From contig ONCM01000022.1 in the NCBI GenBank assembly GCA_900316305.1, positions 1 to 43,469 of the forward strand: a stretch of 43,469 nucleotides of DNA. Reading direction: 5' to 3'. This DNA is from an uncultured Bacteroidales bacterium. Lineage in GTDB: Bacteria; Bacteroidota; Bacteroidia; Bacteroidales; WCHB1-69. This document shows positions 7,530 through 15,286 of the stretch, in pieces (the stretch's first letter is position 1; the number at the start of each line of letters is the position of its first letter). A model generated the notes under the pieces. It was not told where the DNA came from. It did not search any database and saw only the letters and a list, made by a program, of their open reading frames with translations. The translations under genes were made by a program, and so were the position numbers.

Positions 7530-9062
7530 ATGAAAAGAATAGTACTGATTATCACCGCGTTGTTCGCGCTAACCTGCCACGCACAGGATCAGCTGACACA
7601 AATCGTGGACAGAAACGGTGTGTTCGCATACGACTACAGCACCATTTTGAACGGCATGGGAGACGAATACTACGTATGCACCGACTACACCATGCTCCAT
7701 GGTTTAACTCGCATCTGCCAAGACATCATCACCTGTGTGCAAAAAAATGGCACCGAAGGGCGGAAAATCGTCGTGGAACGCTCCATGGACCTCAATTTAC
7801 TCACCTTTTATGAGGGTGAGAGTCAAATTCACTGCCTGTATAGCCTTTACGACTATCCAGCCAAATCTTACACAATATACCTCAACTCTGTCTCCAAAGA
7901 AACGACAACCGGTGCATGGAATCCCGAGAAGATCATCTCCTTCAAAATGGAACGTCGTGAGGATATTTTAATTGGGGCAGCCGTGTCACCCGACCAAACC
8001 AAAGCCTCCATCATCATCTTCCAAGTCAACAAAGCAGGTTTCTTTCAATCCGACCAAACTGACAAACTAAAAGGGTCTGGCGTATTGACATTTGGCGACG
8101 AAGGGCTTATTTGGTCCAACCCGCTGGAGTTGGATTTTCCAAATTCCACCATCAGCATTCTCGACCTTGCCATCAGCAACAATGCCAACACGTATGTCGC
8201 CATATCCTCTTACAACCAATCGAAAGCCTCTAACGCGACCAAGGAGAATGAGACGATTCACCTGTTCGAAGTAAGGGCCGAGGAAACACGAATGGCGGAA
8301 ATCCAACCTGATTTCGGGTCTCTGCTCAACGGAAAACTGCTCCTGTGTGCTTCCGGCGACATTGCCCTCGGCGGATATTACAAAAAGGACAGTAAACAGA
8401 ACGCTTCCGGCGCATACATTGCCTCTTTTAATGGGAAAACGATGGAAGACGGTAGTTTCAGCATCCAGCCGTTCTCGCAAGACTTTTACGACTACAAGCA
8501 TTCTAAATTCTCCAAAATGGGCGAAGATTTCGACGCTGTTGCAGTTGACTTCAAGGAATTCAGCAACGGCACCAAAGTGCTACTTGGTGAGGCACGTTTG
8601 GATGTGGAGAGTTACCCCTACTCCTATACCCTTTTCGGCAACACGCTCATCTCTTTCGCCGACAAGGATAATCAGCTGGACGAATTCCAGATGATCCATA
8701 AAGTTCAATCCATTGCCAACAACATTAACAGATCCACTAAGTTCTATCAGTCGGTGATGCTCTGTTTCAACACCATAATGCACAACGACCAACTGTACAT
8801 CTTCTACAACGACAACCTCGCAAATTACACGGGTAAGACTGGTCAACCTTTCGATCTTTCCAACACTAACTACAAGAAAAAATGCGGACTGTATTGCACT
8901 ATTGATGGTGATCACCACGTGTCGGATCCTGTCATGTTCATGAACTACCAGAATTACAAAACGGTCATTTACAGACCTCTGGCCATCGATGAAGACGGTC
9001 TGCTGATGTACAACAGCAGCGGCATGTTCGGTGCTGTCTCGAAACTGATGCGCACGTTCTAA
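7530..9062 (+). CDS. Exported protein of unknown function
   Basis: 510 residues. The signal peptide MKRIVLIITALFALTCHAQ is cleaved probably after A18. It is almost identical to that of the M48 peptidase at 9702, and the coding DNA around the two starts is also similar. The mature part shows repeated strand-like blocks (FTTG-, SKASIIIFQVNKAG-, ISNNANTYVAISSYN-like) consistent with a WD/beta-propeller-like or beta-rich fold, but no family motif is recognised. There is no lipobox and no C-terminal sorting domain. It is expressed from the box at 7499. Function cannot be stated. Confidence 0.75.
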   Translation: MKRIVLIITALFALTCHAQDQLTQIVDRNGVFAYDYSTILNGMGDEYYVCTDYTMLHGLTRICQDIITCVQKNGTEGRKIVVERSMDLNLLTFYEGESQIHCLYSLYDYPAKSYTIYLNSVSKETTTGAWNPEKIISFKMERREDILIGAAVSPDQTKASIIIFQVNKAGFFQSDQTDKLKGSGVLTFGDEGLIWSNPLELDFPNSTISILDLAISNNANTYVAISSYNQSKASNATKENETIHLFEVRAEETRMAEIQPDFGSLLNGKLLLCASGDIALGGYYKKDSKQNASGAYIASFNGKTMEDGSFSIQPFSQDFYDYKHSKFSKMGEDFDAVAVDFKEFSNGTKVLLGEARLDVESYPYSYTLFGNTLISFADKDNQLDEFQMIHKVQSIANNINRSTKFYQSVMLCFNTIMHNDQLYIFYNDNLANYTGKTGQPFDLSNTNYKKKCGLYCTIDGDHHVSDPVMFMNYQNYKTVIYRPLAIDEDGLLMYNSSGMFGAVSKLMRTF

Positions 9063-9156
9063 AAAGTTTTCAACAGCCTGCAACCCTTTGGCTATTCTGA
9101 ATCTATAAAGTATTAGAAAAAAACAATCGCGACAAATATCGTATTAAAAATAATAC

Positions 9157-9164
9157 TATTTTTG
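9157..9164 (+). promoter_or_regulatory. -7 box (TATTTTTG)
   Basis: TATTTTTG, 21 bases before the ATG at 9186. Confidence 0.55.
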
Positions 9165-9185
9165 CTGCAAAAATCTGCCGATATT

Positions 9186-9599
9186 ATGGACAAGATAAAA
9201 GCAAGTGTGGACTGGTGTGGGAAGAATTATGCCGCCTATATCAGTGACGAAAGGATAGGCGGTGTAGTACTCGCCACTGGGAAAACTTTTGAAGAAATGC
9301 AGAAAGATGCCGAAAATGGTGTTCGTTTCCAAATTGAAGGTTGCCTTCTTGACGGCGATGACATACCAAAATCCATACAAAAAGGAGAATACGAATTGGT
9401 GTACGAAAAAAGGATAAGTGCAATCCTTCATGAAGCACAGCAATATACTACTTTAGCAGCATTGAGCAGGGCTACGGGTATCCGCCATGCTCAATTGTCG
9501 CACTATGCCAACGCCGTGTCACAACCCCGTCCCACACAACGGGCACGCATCATCGAAGGGCTCCATAAAATCGGAGAACATTGTCTGGCATTACTGTAG
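9186..9599 (+). CDS. HicB-family antitoxin-like protein with HTH
   Basis: 137 residues. Residues 1-60 follow the partial RNase-H-like HicB fold (KASVDWCGKNYAAYISD, then TGKTFEEMQKDAENGVRFQIEG). Residues about 85-137 are an XRE-like helix-turn-helix (TLAALSRATGIRHAQLSHYANAVSQP). HicB proteins neutralise HicA mRNA interferases and repress their operon. No hicA gene lies on either side: the upstream gap is 123 bases and the next gene is a peptidase, so this is a solitary HicB-type regulator, a form common in Bacteroidales. The start at 9186 was chosen because the -7 box ends at 9164. Its TAG stop lies inside a degenerate GTAGAGACG palindrome. Confidence 0.8.
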   Translation: MDKIKASVDWCGKNYAAYISDERIGGVVLATGKTFEEMQKDAENGVRFQIEGCLLDGDDIPKSIQKGEYELVYEKRISAILHEAQQYTTLAALSRATGIRHAQLSHYANAVSQPRPTQRARIIEGLHKIGEHCLALL

Positions 9600-9624
9600 A
9601 GATGCTCCTTGGCACGTCTCTACA
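9595..9624. repeat. GTAGAGACG palindrome, degenerate copy
   Basis: TGTAGAGATG ... CGTCTCTACA, with one wobble position in the arms and a non-palindromic centre. The left arm contains the TAG stop codon (9597-9599) of the HicB-type gene. Confidence 0.65.
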
Positions 9625-9670
9625 ACACCGTTCCAAAACCCTTAAACGCACAACCTTTAATTGAAAAAAG

Positions 9671-9678
9671 TACTTTTG
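9671..9678 (+). promoter_or_regulatory. -7 box (TACTTTTG)
   Basis: TACTTTTG, 23 bases before the ATG at 9702. Confidence 0.6.
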
Positions 9679-9701
9679 TAGAATCAAAAACAACTACCGA
9701 T

Positions 9702-11807
9702 ATGAAACGTATCATCCTCATCATCACCGCCCTCTTCGCGCTGACCGCCTTCGCGCAGCCGTCGCAGCTCTCCATTGAGAACTTCGCGCCGCTGGAGTCG
9801 CAGGGGGCGTTCCCGGTACCGCTGAAGACCGCCGCCAACACCCCGAAGTCGGCCAAAACCTATAACGCCTTGGTCGTGGAGATGCTCAAACAGGGCAGAA
9901 TCCTCTACGGCACCGAGATGAACGAATACCTTGACAACATCGTTGAGAAACTGCTCGTCAACCAGCCGCAACTGCAGCAAGACATCCACGTCTATATCCT
10001 GCAAAGTCCAGTGGTAAACGCCTTCTCCATGCCCGACGGAATCATCCTGGTGACCATGGGCATGATGGCACAGGTGACCAACGAGGCGGAGCTCGCCTTT
10101 GTGCTGGCGCACGAGATCGCCCACTACAGCGAGCATCACGGCAAAGACGACAATACCAAGAAAAAAGACGGTGACGTGGTGAGTCGCTACATGCGCCATC
10201 AGGAGTACTCCCGCGAGCAAGAGTTCGCCGCCGACCGTGTCGGACTGCTCACCTATTACAAGGACACGCCTTACAGCTACGACATCCTCGACGGCCTCTT
10301 CGACGTGCTGCTCTACTCCGACCTGCCTTTCGACGAAATCCCGTTCCAACGCACGGAGGTGGAGACGGACTTCTACCACTTTCCCGACAACTATTTCCTC
10401 AAGACGGTCGCCAACATTCCCGACCGCTCCAACATGATTGATACGCTGCTCACCCACCCCAACGTTGAGAAGCGCCGCACCCTCGCCAAAGGGCTGGCCA
10501 GCAAACTCTCCAACGACGGCCGCAAGGAGTTCGTGCAGCCGCAGGAGCAGTTCACACGCCTGCGCAACGTCGCCCGTTTCGCCTGCATCGAACGCTTCCT
10601 GGTCAACCACGACTACGACAAAGCCATCTATAACATATATGTACTGGAGCAAACGTTCCCCGACAATGCCTATCTGCGACGTTCTAAGGCTACCGCATAC
10701 TATGGGGCCGCCAAGCACAAAGGCTCCGGACAGACCTCCACATTCATGGAACCCTATCGCGATGTGGAAGGGGAACAGCAGCAGGTCAACTACTTCCTAT
10801 CCAAGATGAACCGCAACGAATACGCCGCCTTGGCGCTGCGCAAGACGTGGGCCGCACTGCAAGCCATTCCTCAAGACGAATATCTGCAAAACGTGGCCAA
10901 AGACCTCATCAACGACCTCTTCGTGAAGAACAAGATGAAGTTCATCGACTTCTGCGATTACCCGCAGGGCACCACCTTGGAGGAGGTCGCGCAGGCGGGT
11001 GGCGACACCACGCGCCCAGCCGCCGCAAACTCCAAATACGACCGCATCAAGCAGCAGAACATGAGCGCCAAAGTGCTTCCCGACCCTAAGTTCAAGACGG
11101 TCAACTACATGCTGGTCGATATCCACAGCGATTCGCTCTTCAAAGCTTGGGTTAACGATGCCGTGGTAAACGCCGAGATGCAGGCTGTCTTGGATGCCGT
11201 CGCGGATGCCCACATCGGCAGCGAGACCTCCGTGCTCATCGCCACCCCGATTTATCTCTCGTACGACAAAAACGGTCACATCAAGAGTTTGGCCGCCGAC
11301 AAACGCAATGCCGAGCAGCTGCAGAAGCTGATGTGCCGTGCCCTCAAACGCAACAAGATAACCCCCGTCACCCTTGACATGGACTTCACGAAACCGGAGA
11401 CGGAAGCCTACAACAACTTCGCGAAAATGCGTCTCTGGAACACCGATTTCACCTACGCCAGCGGTATGGACATGCGCTACCACACCTCCGAGTATCTGGA
11501 CGACATCGCCGCCGAGCTGGGCAGCCGGAAGCTCTGTTTCGTCCACGTAACCGACTCCCCCGGCAGAGCCTACTTCCCCAGCAAGATATTCCTGCCCTGG
11601 CTTATTCCCGCATTCCCCTACTCCACGCCGATCGTGTTGGGCGCGATGTGCCTCCGCACCCACGACGTTGACGTGAACTTCCGCATCATCGACGTGGTGG
11701 ATGGCAAGACGGAAGCCTCCGGCCACTACAGCAAATCCGAGGTGATGCGCAAAGCCTACGTGAACGGATATGTGTATCAGAGGTTGGAACAGTATGTGAG
11801 GAAATAG
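9702..11807 (+). CDS. M48-family metallopeptidase, exported
   Basis: 701 residues. The signal peptide MKRIILIITALFALTAFAQ has no lipobox, so the protein is probably periplasmic. The zinc site is HEIAH (137-141), with the third ligand in EFAAD (Glu174, Asp178), which is the M48/Ste24-BepA-like arrangement; the NAFSMPDGIILVTMG strand just before it is typical. About 400 residues follow the peptidase domain. They include a TPR-like helical stretch (about 300-360) and a C-terminal region, from about 450, with no recognised motif. Members of this family take part in envelope quality control; a specific substrate cannot be inferred. The start is the Met of the signal peptide; an upstream in-frame Met at 9609 lies before the promoter. 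Confidence 0.85.
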   Translation: MKRIILIITALFALTAFAQPSQLSIENFAPLESQGAFPVPLKTAANTPKSAKTYNALVVEMLKQGRILYGTEMNEYLDNIVEKLLVNQPQLQQDIHVYILQSPVVNAFSMPDGIILVTMGMMAQVTNEAELAFVLAHEIAHYSEHHGKDDNTKKKDGDVVSRYMRHQEYSREQEFAADRVGLLTYYKDTPYSYDILDGLFDVLLYSDLPFDEIPFQRTEVETDFYHFPDNYFLKTVANIPDRSNMIDTLLTHPNVEKRRTLAKGLASKLSNDGRKEFVQPQEQFTRLRNVARFACIERFLVNHDYDKAIYNIYVLEQTFPDNAYLRRSKATAYYGAAKHKGSGQTSTFMEPYRDVEGEQQQVNYFLSKMNRNEYAALALRKTWAALQAIPQDEYLQNVAKDLINDLFVKNKMKFIDFCDYPQGTTLEEVAQAGGDTTRPAAANSKYDRIKQQNMSAKVLPDPKFKTVNYMLVDIHSDSLFKAWVNDAVVNAEMQAVLDAVADAHIGSETSVLIATPIYLSYDKNGHIKSLAADKRNAEQLQKLMCRALKRNKITPVTLDMDFTKPETEAYNNFAKMRLWNTDFTYASGMDMRYHTSEYLDDIAAELGSRKLCFVHVTDSPGRAYFPSKIFLPWLIPAFPYSTPIVLGAMCLRTHDVDVNFRIIDVVDGKTEASGHYSKSEVMRKAYVNGYVYQRLEQYVRK

Positions 11808-11816
11808 CGTGCTCTA

Positions 11817-11859
11817 GCGAGTCCGAGATTCCGCCCTCCTATCGTCGGGCGGAATGGAG
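11817..11859. repeat. 43-bp GC-rich inverted-repeat element, copy 1
   Basis: ATTCCGCCC (11829-11837) and GGGCGGAAT (11848-11856) flank a 10-base loop, after a GCGAGTC lead. A nearly identical copy, with two differences, is at 12764-12806. The two copies flank the outer-membrane protein gene. It lies ten bases after the peptidase stop and could form a hairpin in the transcript, but there is no T-tract. Confidence 0.7.
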
Positions 11860-11865
11860 GTGGAC

Positions 11866-11954
11866 ATTATGTAATACATTCCTTAAATAGCCTCGGAGAG
11901 GCAAAACGCGCGAAGCGCAAATAACCCCACACAAGGCGAAGCCGCAGTGTGGGG
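11866..11954 (+). repeat. GNA-triloop hairpin array, full copy
   Basis: Three hairpins follow one another: GCCTC-GGA-GAGGC (11890-11902), GCGC-GAA-GCGC (11908-11918), and CCCCACAC (11925-11932) with GTGTGGGG (11947-11954) enclosing GGC-GAA-GCC. The preceding stretch, TTATGTAATACATTCCTTAA, also matches the copy at 38590. The array ends 22 bases before the ATG at 11977. Bases that differ from the 38.6-kb copy keep the pairing. Confidence 0.75.
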
Positions 11955-11976
11955 CACCCAACAAAAACGAGTAAAT

Positions 11977-12747
11977 ATGAAAAAAATAATAGCAATACTC
12001 ATCATCACCACCAGTCTGGCAACGGCCAACGCCCAGATGTACAACTTCCTGGGCAACCACGTAATCCTGAACATGGAGGGATACTTCTCCCCCGCGTGGA
12101 TAAACCCCAATCCCGTGAGTTCGGGATGGGACGTTGACGATGCGGTAAAACGCTACCTCGGCCTCAACTACTTCCTTACCCCGAACATCGAGCTGATGGT
12201 CTGGAAGAAAGGGACCGTGGGCGTCGGTTACAACTACTACAACTCGCCGTTCAAAGGGACCGACATTCGCGCCGTGATCAACAACAGCTATTGGAACGAA
12301 GGGTACGGTAACGTCACCACGCACGGTTTCAACGTTTTCTACAAACAGTATATCGGCGACCGCTTCGCCCCACTGGGCCATTATCTCAAATTCATCTTCG
12401 ACGGCTTCTTCTACCAATATAAGATGGATGTGTCCCCCTCACAGGTGCATCCGAATGGCGTCCCCTACTCGGAGATTCCTGCTATTTTGGAGAACAAAGG
12501 CTCTCTTTTCGGTTTGAAGGTCGAATACGGCTACGACTTCATCGTGCTGAACCGCCTGAAGCTGACCCTGGGCGCCGGCATCGGCACCACTTTCGGCGGT
12601 TACAAAGTAATGGCTGCGAAAATCAAAGACAAGATGTCCTACTATAGCGAACCCTTGGAGCTCCATTTCGACGACTACGCCCGCGCCCGCATTCTGGGAG
12701 CGTATTGGGCTGGCGTGAAGCTGGGAATCGGGTTTATTGCGTTTTAG
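11977..12747 (+). CDS. Outer-membrane beta-barrel protein
   Basis: 256 residues. The signal peptide MKKIIAILIITTSLATANAQ is followed by a series of amphipathic strands ending in the aromatic or hydrophobic residues typical of barrels (NFLGNHVILNMEGYFSP, TVGVGYNYYN, FIFDGFFYQYKM, LKVEYGYDFIVLNRLKLTLG). The C-terminus AGVKLGIGFIAF ends in Phe, as expected for BAM-assembled outer-membrane proteins. The specific family is not recognised. The start is the Met of the signal peptide; an earlier in-frame codon (11947) lies inside the hairpin repeat. No TAnnTTTG box is visible, so expression may read through from the peptidase gene or start within the repeat region. Confidence 0.75.
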   Translation: MKKIIAILIITTSLATANAQMYNFLGNHVILNMEGYFSPAWINPNPVSSGWDVDDAVKRYLGLNYFLTPNIELMVWKKGTVGVGYNYYNSPFKGTDIRAVINNSYWNEGYGNVTTHGFNVFYKQYIGDRFAPLGHYLKFIFDGFFYQYKMDVSPSQVHPNGVPYSEIPAILENKGSLFGLKVEYGYDFIVLNRLKLTLGAGIGTTFGGYKVMAAKIKDKMSYYSEPLELHFDDYARARILGAYWAGVKLGIGFIAF

Positions 12748-12763
12748 AAGGTCACGTTCCCTT

Positions 12764-12806
12764 GCGAGTCGGAGATTCCGCCCTCCTATCGTCGGGCGGA
12801 ATAGAG
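12764..12806. repeat. 43-bp GC-rich inverted-repeat element, copy 2
   Basis: Same element as 11817-11859 (ATTCCGCCC ... GGGCGGAAT). It lies 17 bases after the outer-membrane gene and just before the Ig-like lipoprotein gene. Confidence 0.7.
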
Positions 12807-12824
12807 TTGCGATGAAAGGAGAGG

Positions 12825-14516
12825 ATGAGAAATCAGATAATAAGAGAAATGATGAAAAATAGAGGTTTTAATATCATAACGATTATTGCAACGATGGTGG
12901 CGTTGTGCGCGGGATGTGCGAAAATTTCCGCGCCGACAGGCGGTCCCAAGGACGCTGAGCCGCCCAAAGTGCTGAAAACAGTGCCCGAAAACGGCTCCAC
13001 CCGTTTTAGCGACAAGCATATCCGTTTCTATTTTGACGAATTTGTCACCCTCAACAACCCTACGGAAAATGTGCTCATCTCTCCGCCCATGGCCACCGCA
13101 CCCGAATACACCATCAAGGGTAAGTCGTTGGACATCAAAATTAAAGACACACTCCACGAGAACACGACCTATAACATGGTCTTCTCCGACTGCATCAAAG
13201 ACTATCGCGAGGGCAATGCCTTGAGTTACTTTCACTTCAGTTTCTCCACCGGCGACAGTCTGGACGATTATATGATCCGTGGCAATATTGTCGATGCCAA
13301 GACACTGACTCCGTCCAAAGACTTCTTCGTACTGCTCTACAAAAACACGCACGATTCCGTACCGCTCACCACCCTGCCCGACTACGTCACCAAATCCTTG
13401 TCCGACGGCACGTTCACCTTCCGCAACATCCGACCCGGCATCTATAAGATCTTCGCACTCAAAGACATCAATTCGGACCTGAAGTACAATCTCCCGAACG
13501 AGGACATCGCCTTCATCTACGAAACGGTCACCGCCTTCAAAGCGCTGCCCGACAGTGCCGCCGACTCCCTGAAGGCAGCGCTGCCTACGGTCAACCTCAT
13601 CTCCTTTGCAGTAGCCGACACGGTACAAAAACTCTCCCGCTATGAAAACCCCGCCGCTGGCATCTATCGGTTTCCTTACAAACTGAGAGTCAATGAGTTC
13701 AATGCAATACCCGTTTCTACCCAATTAGACTACTTCGAACAAATCAACAACACCCGCGATACCATCACTTGGTATCTAAAGACACCGCTCACCGACACGG
13801 TTACCTACATTCTCCATGCAGATAATCAGACAGATACGGTCAAAATCACCCCCTTCAAGGAGAAGCAGCAGGGTCGCGTGCGCGGAAACCAGCCCGTAAA
13901 AAAGCTTTCGGTGAGTTTTATCAATGCAGGGGAATATCACAAACCGCTCACCTTGCAGTTCGGGTATCCTGTACACCCCACCGACTCGTTCAACGTCTAT
14001 GTATATTCCCAACAGCAAAACGTGAAGGACACGACCGTCTATCGCTACGCCGTACCCGACACTTTTACGCTGCAATTACCTTTGCCTATGACCGTTACGG
14101 AAAAGAAGAGCTATTCGGTCATGATTCCCGATTCCGTCTTCTTTGGCTACAACGCACTGACCAACGACACGCTGAAAACGCAGTTCAACACCAAGTCGGT
14201 GAAAGACTACGGCACGCTGATTATGAACTACCAACTGCCCGATGACGGCAAGCAGTATGTAGCTACCTTATGGCTTAAGGATAAGATTATGCAGGAGGAC
14301 ATTCTCACAGCCTCCCAAACAATCACCTACCCGTATCTGAATCCCGACACCTACCGCGTGAGTGTCTTCCGCGATGACAATGGCAACGGGCGGTGGGACC
14401 CCGGCGACTATAGCGGCAAACGCCTGCCCGAAAAGATGTTCGCCTTCCCGCAGAGCATCAGCATCCGCGCCTATTGGGAGAGCGAGGAGACGTTTAAAAT
14501 TGATACGAATAACTGA
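12825..14516 (+). CDS. SbsA-Ig-like domain lipoprotein
   Basis: 563 residues from the ATG at 12825, which has AAGGAGAGG directly before it, one of the few Shine-Dalgarno-like sites here; starts at 12849 or 12852 would only shorten the signal. Lipobox CAGC with Cys31 is probable. The start of the mature protein, APTGGPKDAEPPKVLKTVPE, is the hallmark of Bacteroidetes lipoproteins carrying an SbsA-type Ig-like domain (about 45-135). This is followed by a region with carboxypeptidase-regulatory-like features (MIRGNIVDAKTL, IRPGIYKIFALKDIN). Near the end, DDNGNGRWDPGD resembles a calcium-binding loop. It probably sits in the outer membrane or on the surface; the role is unknown. The last 23 bases overlap the convergent PorT-like gene. 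Confidence 0.8.
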   Translation: MRNQIIREMMKNRGFNIITIIATMVALCAGCAKISAPTGGPKDAEPPKVLKTVPENGSTRFSDKHIRFYFDEFVTLNNPTENVLISPPMATAPEYTIKGKSLDIKIKDTLHENTTYNMVFSDCIKDYREGNALSYFHFSFSTGDSLDDYMIRGNIVDAKTLTPSKDFFVLLYKNTHDSVPLTTLPDYVTKSLSDGTFTFRNIRPGIYKIFALKDINSDLKYNLPNEDIAFIYETVTAFKALPDSAADSLKAALPTVNLISFAVADTVQKLSRYENPAAGIYRFPYKLRVNEFNAIPVSTQLDYFEQINNTRDTITWYLKTPLTDTVTYILHADNQTDTVKITPFKEKQQGRVRGNQPVKKLSVSFINAGEYHKPLTLQFGYPVHPTDSFNVYVYSQQQNVKDTTVYRYAVPDTFTLQLPLPMTVTEKKSYSVMIPDSVFFGYNALTNDTLKTQFNTKSVKDYGTLIMNYQLPDDGKQYVATLWLKDKIMQEDILTASQTITYPYLNPDTYRVSVFRDDNGNGRWDPGDYSGKRLPEKMFAFPQSISIRAYWESEETFKIDTNN

Positions 14517-15156
14517 TATCCAGCACGGAATTGAACTGTTTATAGATTTTCCGTCCCTTCTCCAATACGGGCGTAGGGACACGCACCGGCACGATGGAGT
14601 TGCTGTAACGCACGTTTACGCTGTGATGTTCCGCAACATTGAGGGTGATGCCCCCAAGGGCTGAAAACTCATACCACCGAAAGGGCTGCCGGCCTTGCAT
14701 AATGCCGTTGGCATCGCGCTCCCGCTGGAACACGTTCACCCCAAAACAGGGACCGATTTCCAAATCGAACTGGAACTGCTGTCCCCACAGATGCCACTTC
14801 CCGGCGGTCCAGATCAACAGCAGCGGCATCTCCACATAGCCAAGCGTTAACGAGTAAAAGTTGTCGGCCACAACATTCTTGGGAGTATGGGAATGGCTCC
14901 CCTTCATCACGAAATTGAGCTCCAGCTGCAGTTTCAGTTTCCCAGATGGGATAACAGCATGGTTGACGAAAAGTCCTGCCGAAGCCCCCAGCTTGTGGAA
15001 TCCCGCAAGGTCGTCGCCGGAGATCTGCGTGGCCGTAAAACCAGCCCGCACCCCGCCGTAGAAGCGCGACAAATCCGTCTTCTCTTTTTCCTGAGCCACA
15101 GCAGTCAACGCCGCAGCAATGATGAATAGGATCAACATCCATTTCCTGCTATGCAT
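14494..15156 (-). CDS. PorT-family outer-membrane beta-barrel protein
   Basis: 220 residues. The signal peptide MHSRKWMLILFIIAAALTAV ends in AQ. The pattern is that of PorT-like barrels: FYGGVRAGFTATQISGDDLAGFHKLGASAGLF at the start of the mature part, LQLELNFVMKGSHS, LTLGYVEMPLLLIW (family 'Y.eiPll.k' strand), GPCFGVNV and a Phe C-terminus (YSYQF). PorT-type proteins are small barrels; the founding member takes part in type IX secretion, but most homologues have no known role. The start is the first Met of the signal peptide; the minus-strand box TATTTTTG lies at 15209-15216. It overlaps the Ig-like lipoprotein gene by 23 bases tail to tail, so the two transcripts are antisense at their ends. 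Confidence 0.8.
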   Translation of the reverse strand: MHSRKWMLILFIIAAALTAVAQEKEKTDLSRFYGGVRAGFTATQISGDDLAGFHKLGASAGLFVNHAVIPSGKLKLQLELNFVMKGSHSHTPKNVVADNFYSLTLGYVEMPLLLIWTAGKWHLWGQQFQFDLEIGPCFGVNVFQRERDANGIMQGRQPFRWYEFSALGGITLNVAEHHSVNVRYSNSIVPVRVPTPVLEKGRKIYKQFNSVLDISYSYQF

Positions 15157-15208
15157 CTTTTTGAATATTAAGGTTCTGCAGCCATTCCCCACCGCCATTA
15201 CATTGCCG

Positions 15209-15216
15209 CAAAAATA
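15209..15216 (-). promoter_or_regulatory. -7 box (TATTTTTG) for the PorT-like gene
   Basis: TATTTTTG on the minus strand, about 52 bases before the ATG at 15156. Confidence 0.55.
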
Positions 15217-15232
15217 GAAAAAATATGGACGC

Positions 15233-15263
15233 AAAAAGCCCCAACTTATTCAAGCTGGGGCTT
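15233..15263 (-). terminator. Rho-independent terminator of the gyrA-TPR operon
   Basis: On the minus strand, AGCCCCAGCTT-GAAT-AAGTTGGGGCT forms an 11-base stem followed by TTTTT. It lies 24 bases after the stop of the last TPR gene and separates that operon from the PorT-like gene. Confidence 0.85.
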
Positions 15264-15286
15264 CGTCATGTCGCAACTTCCGTTGC

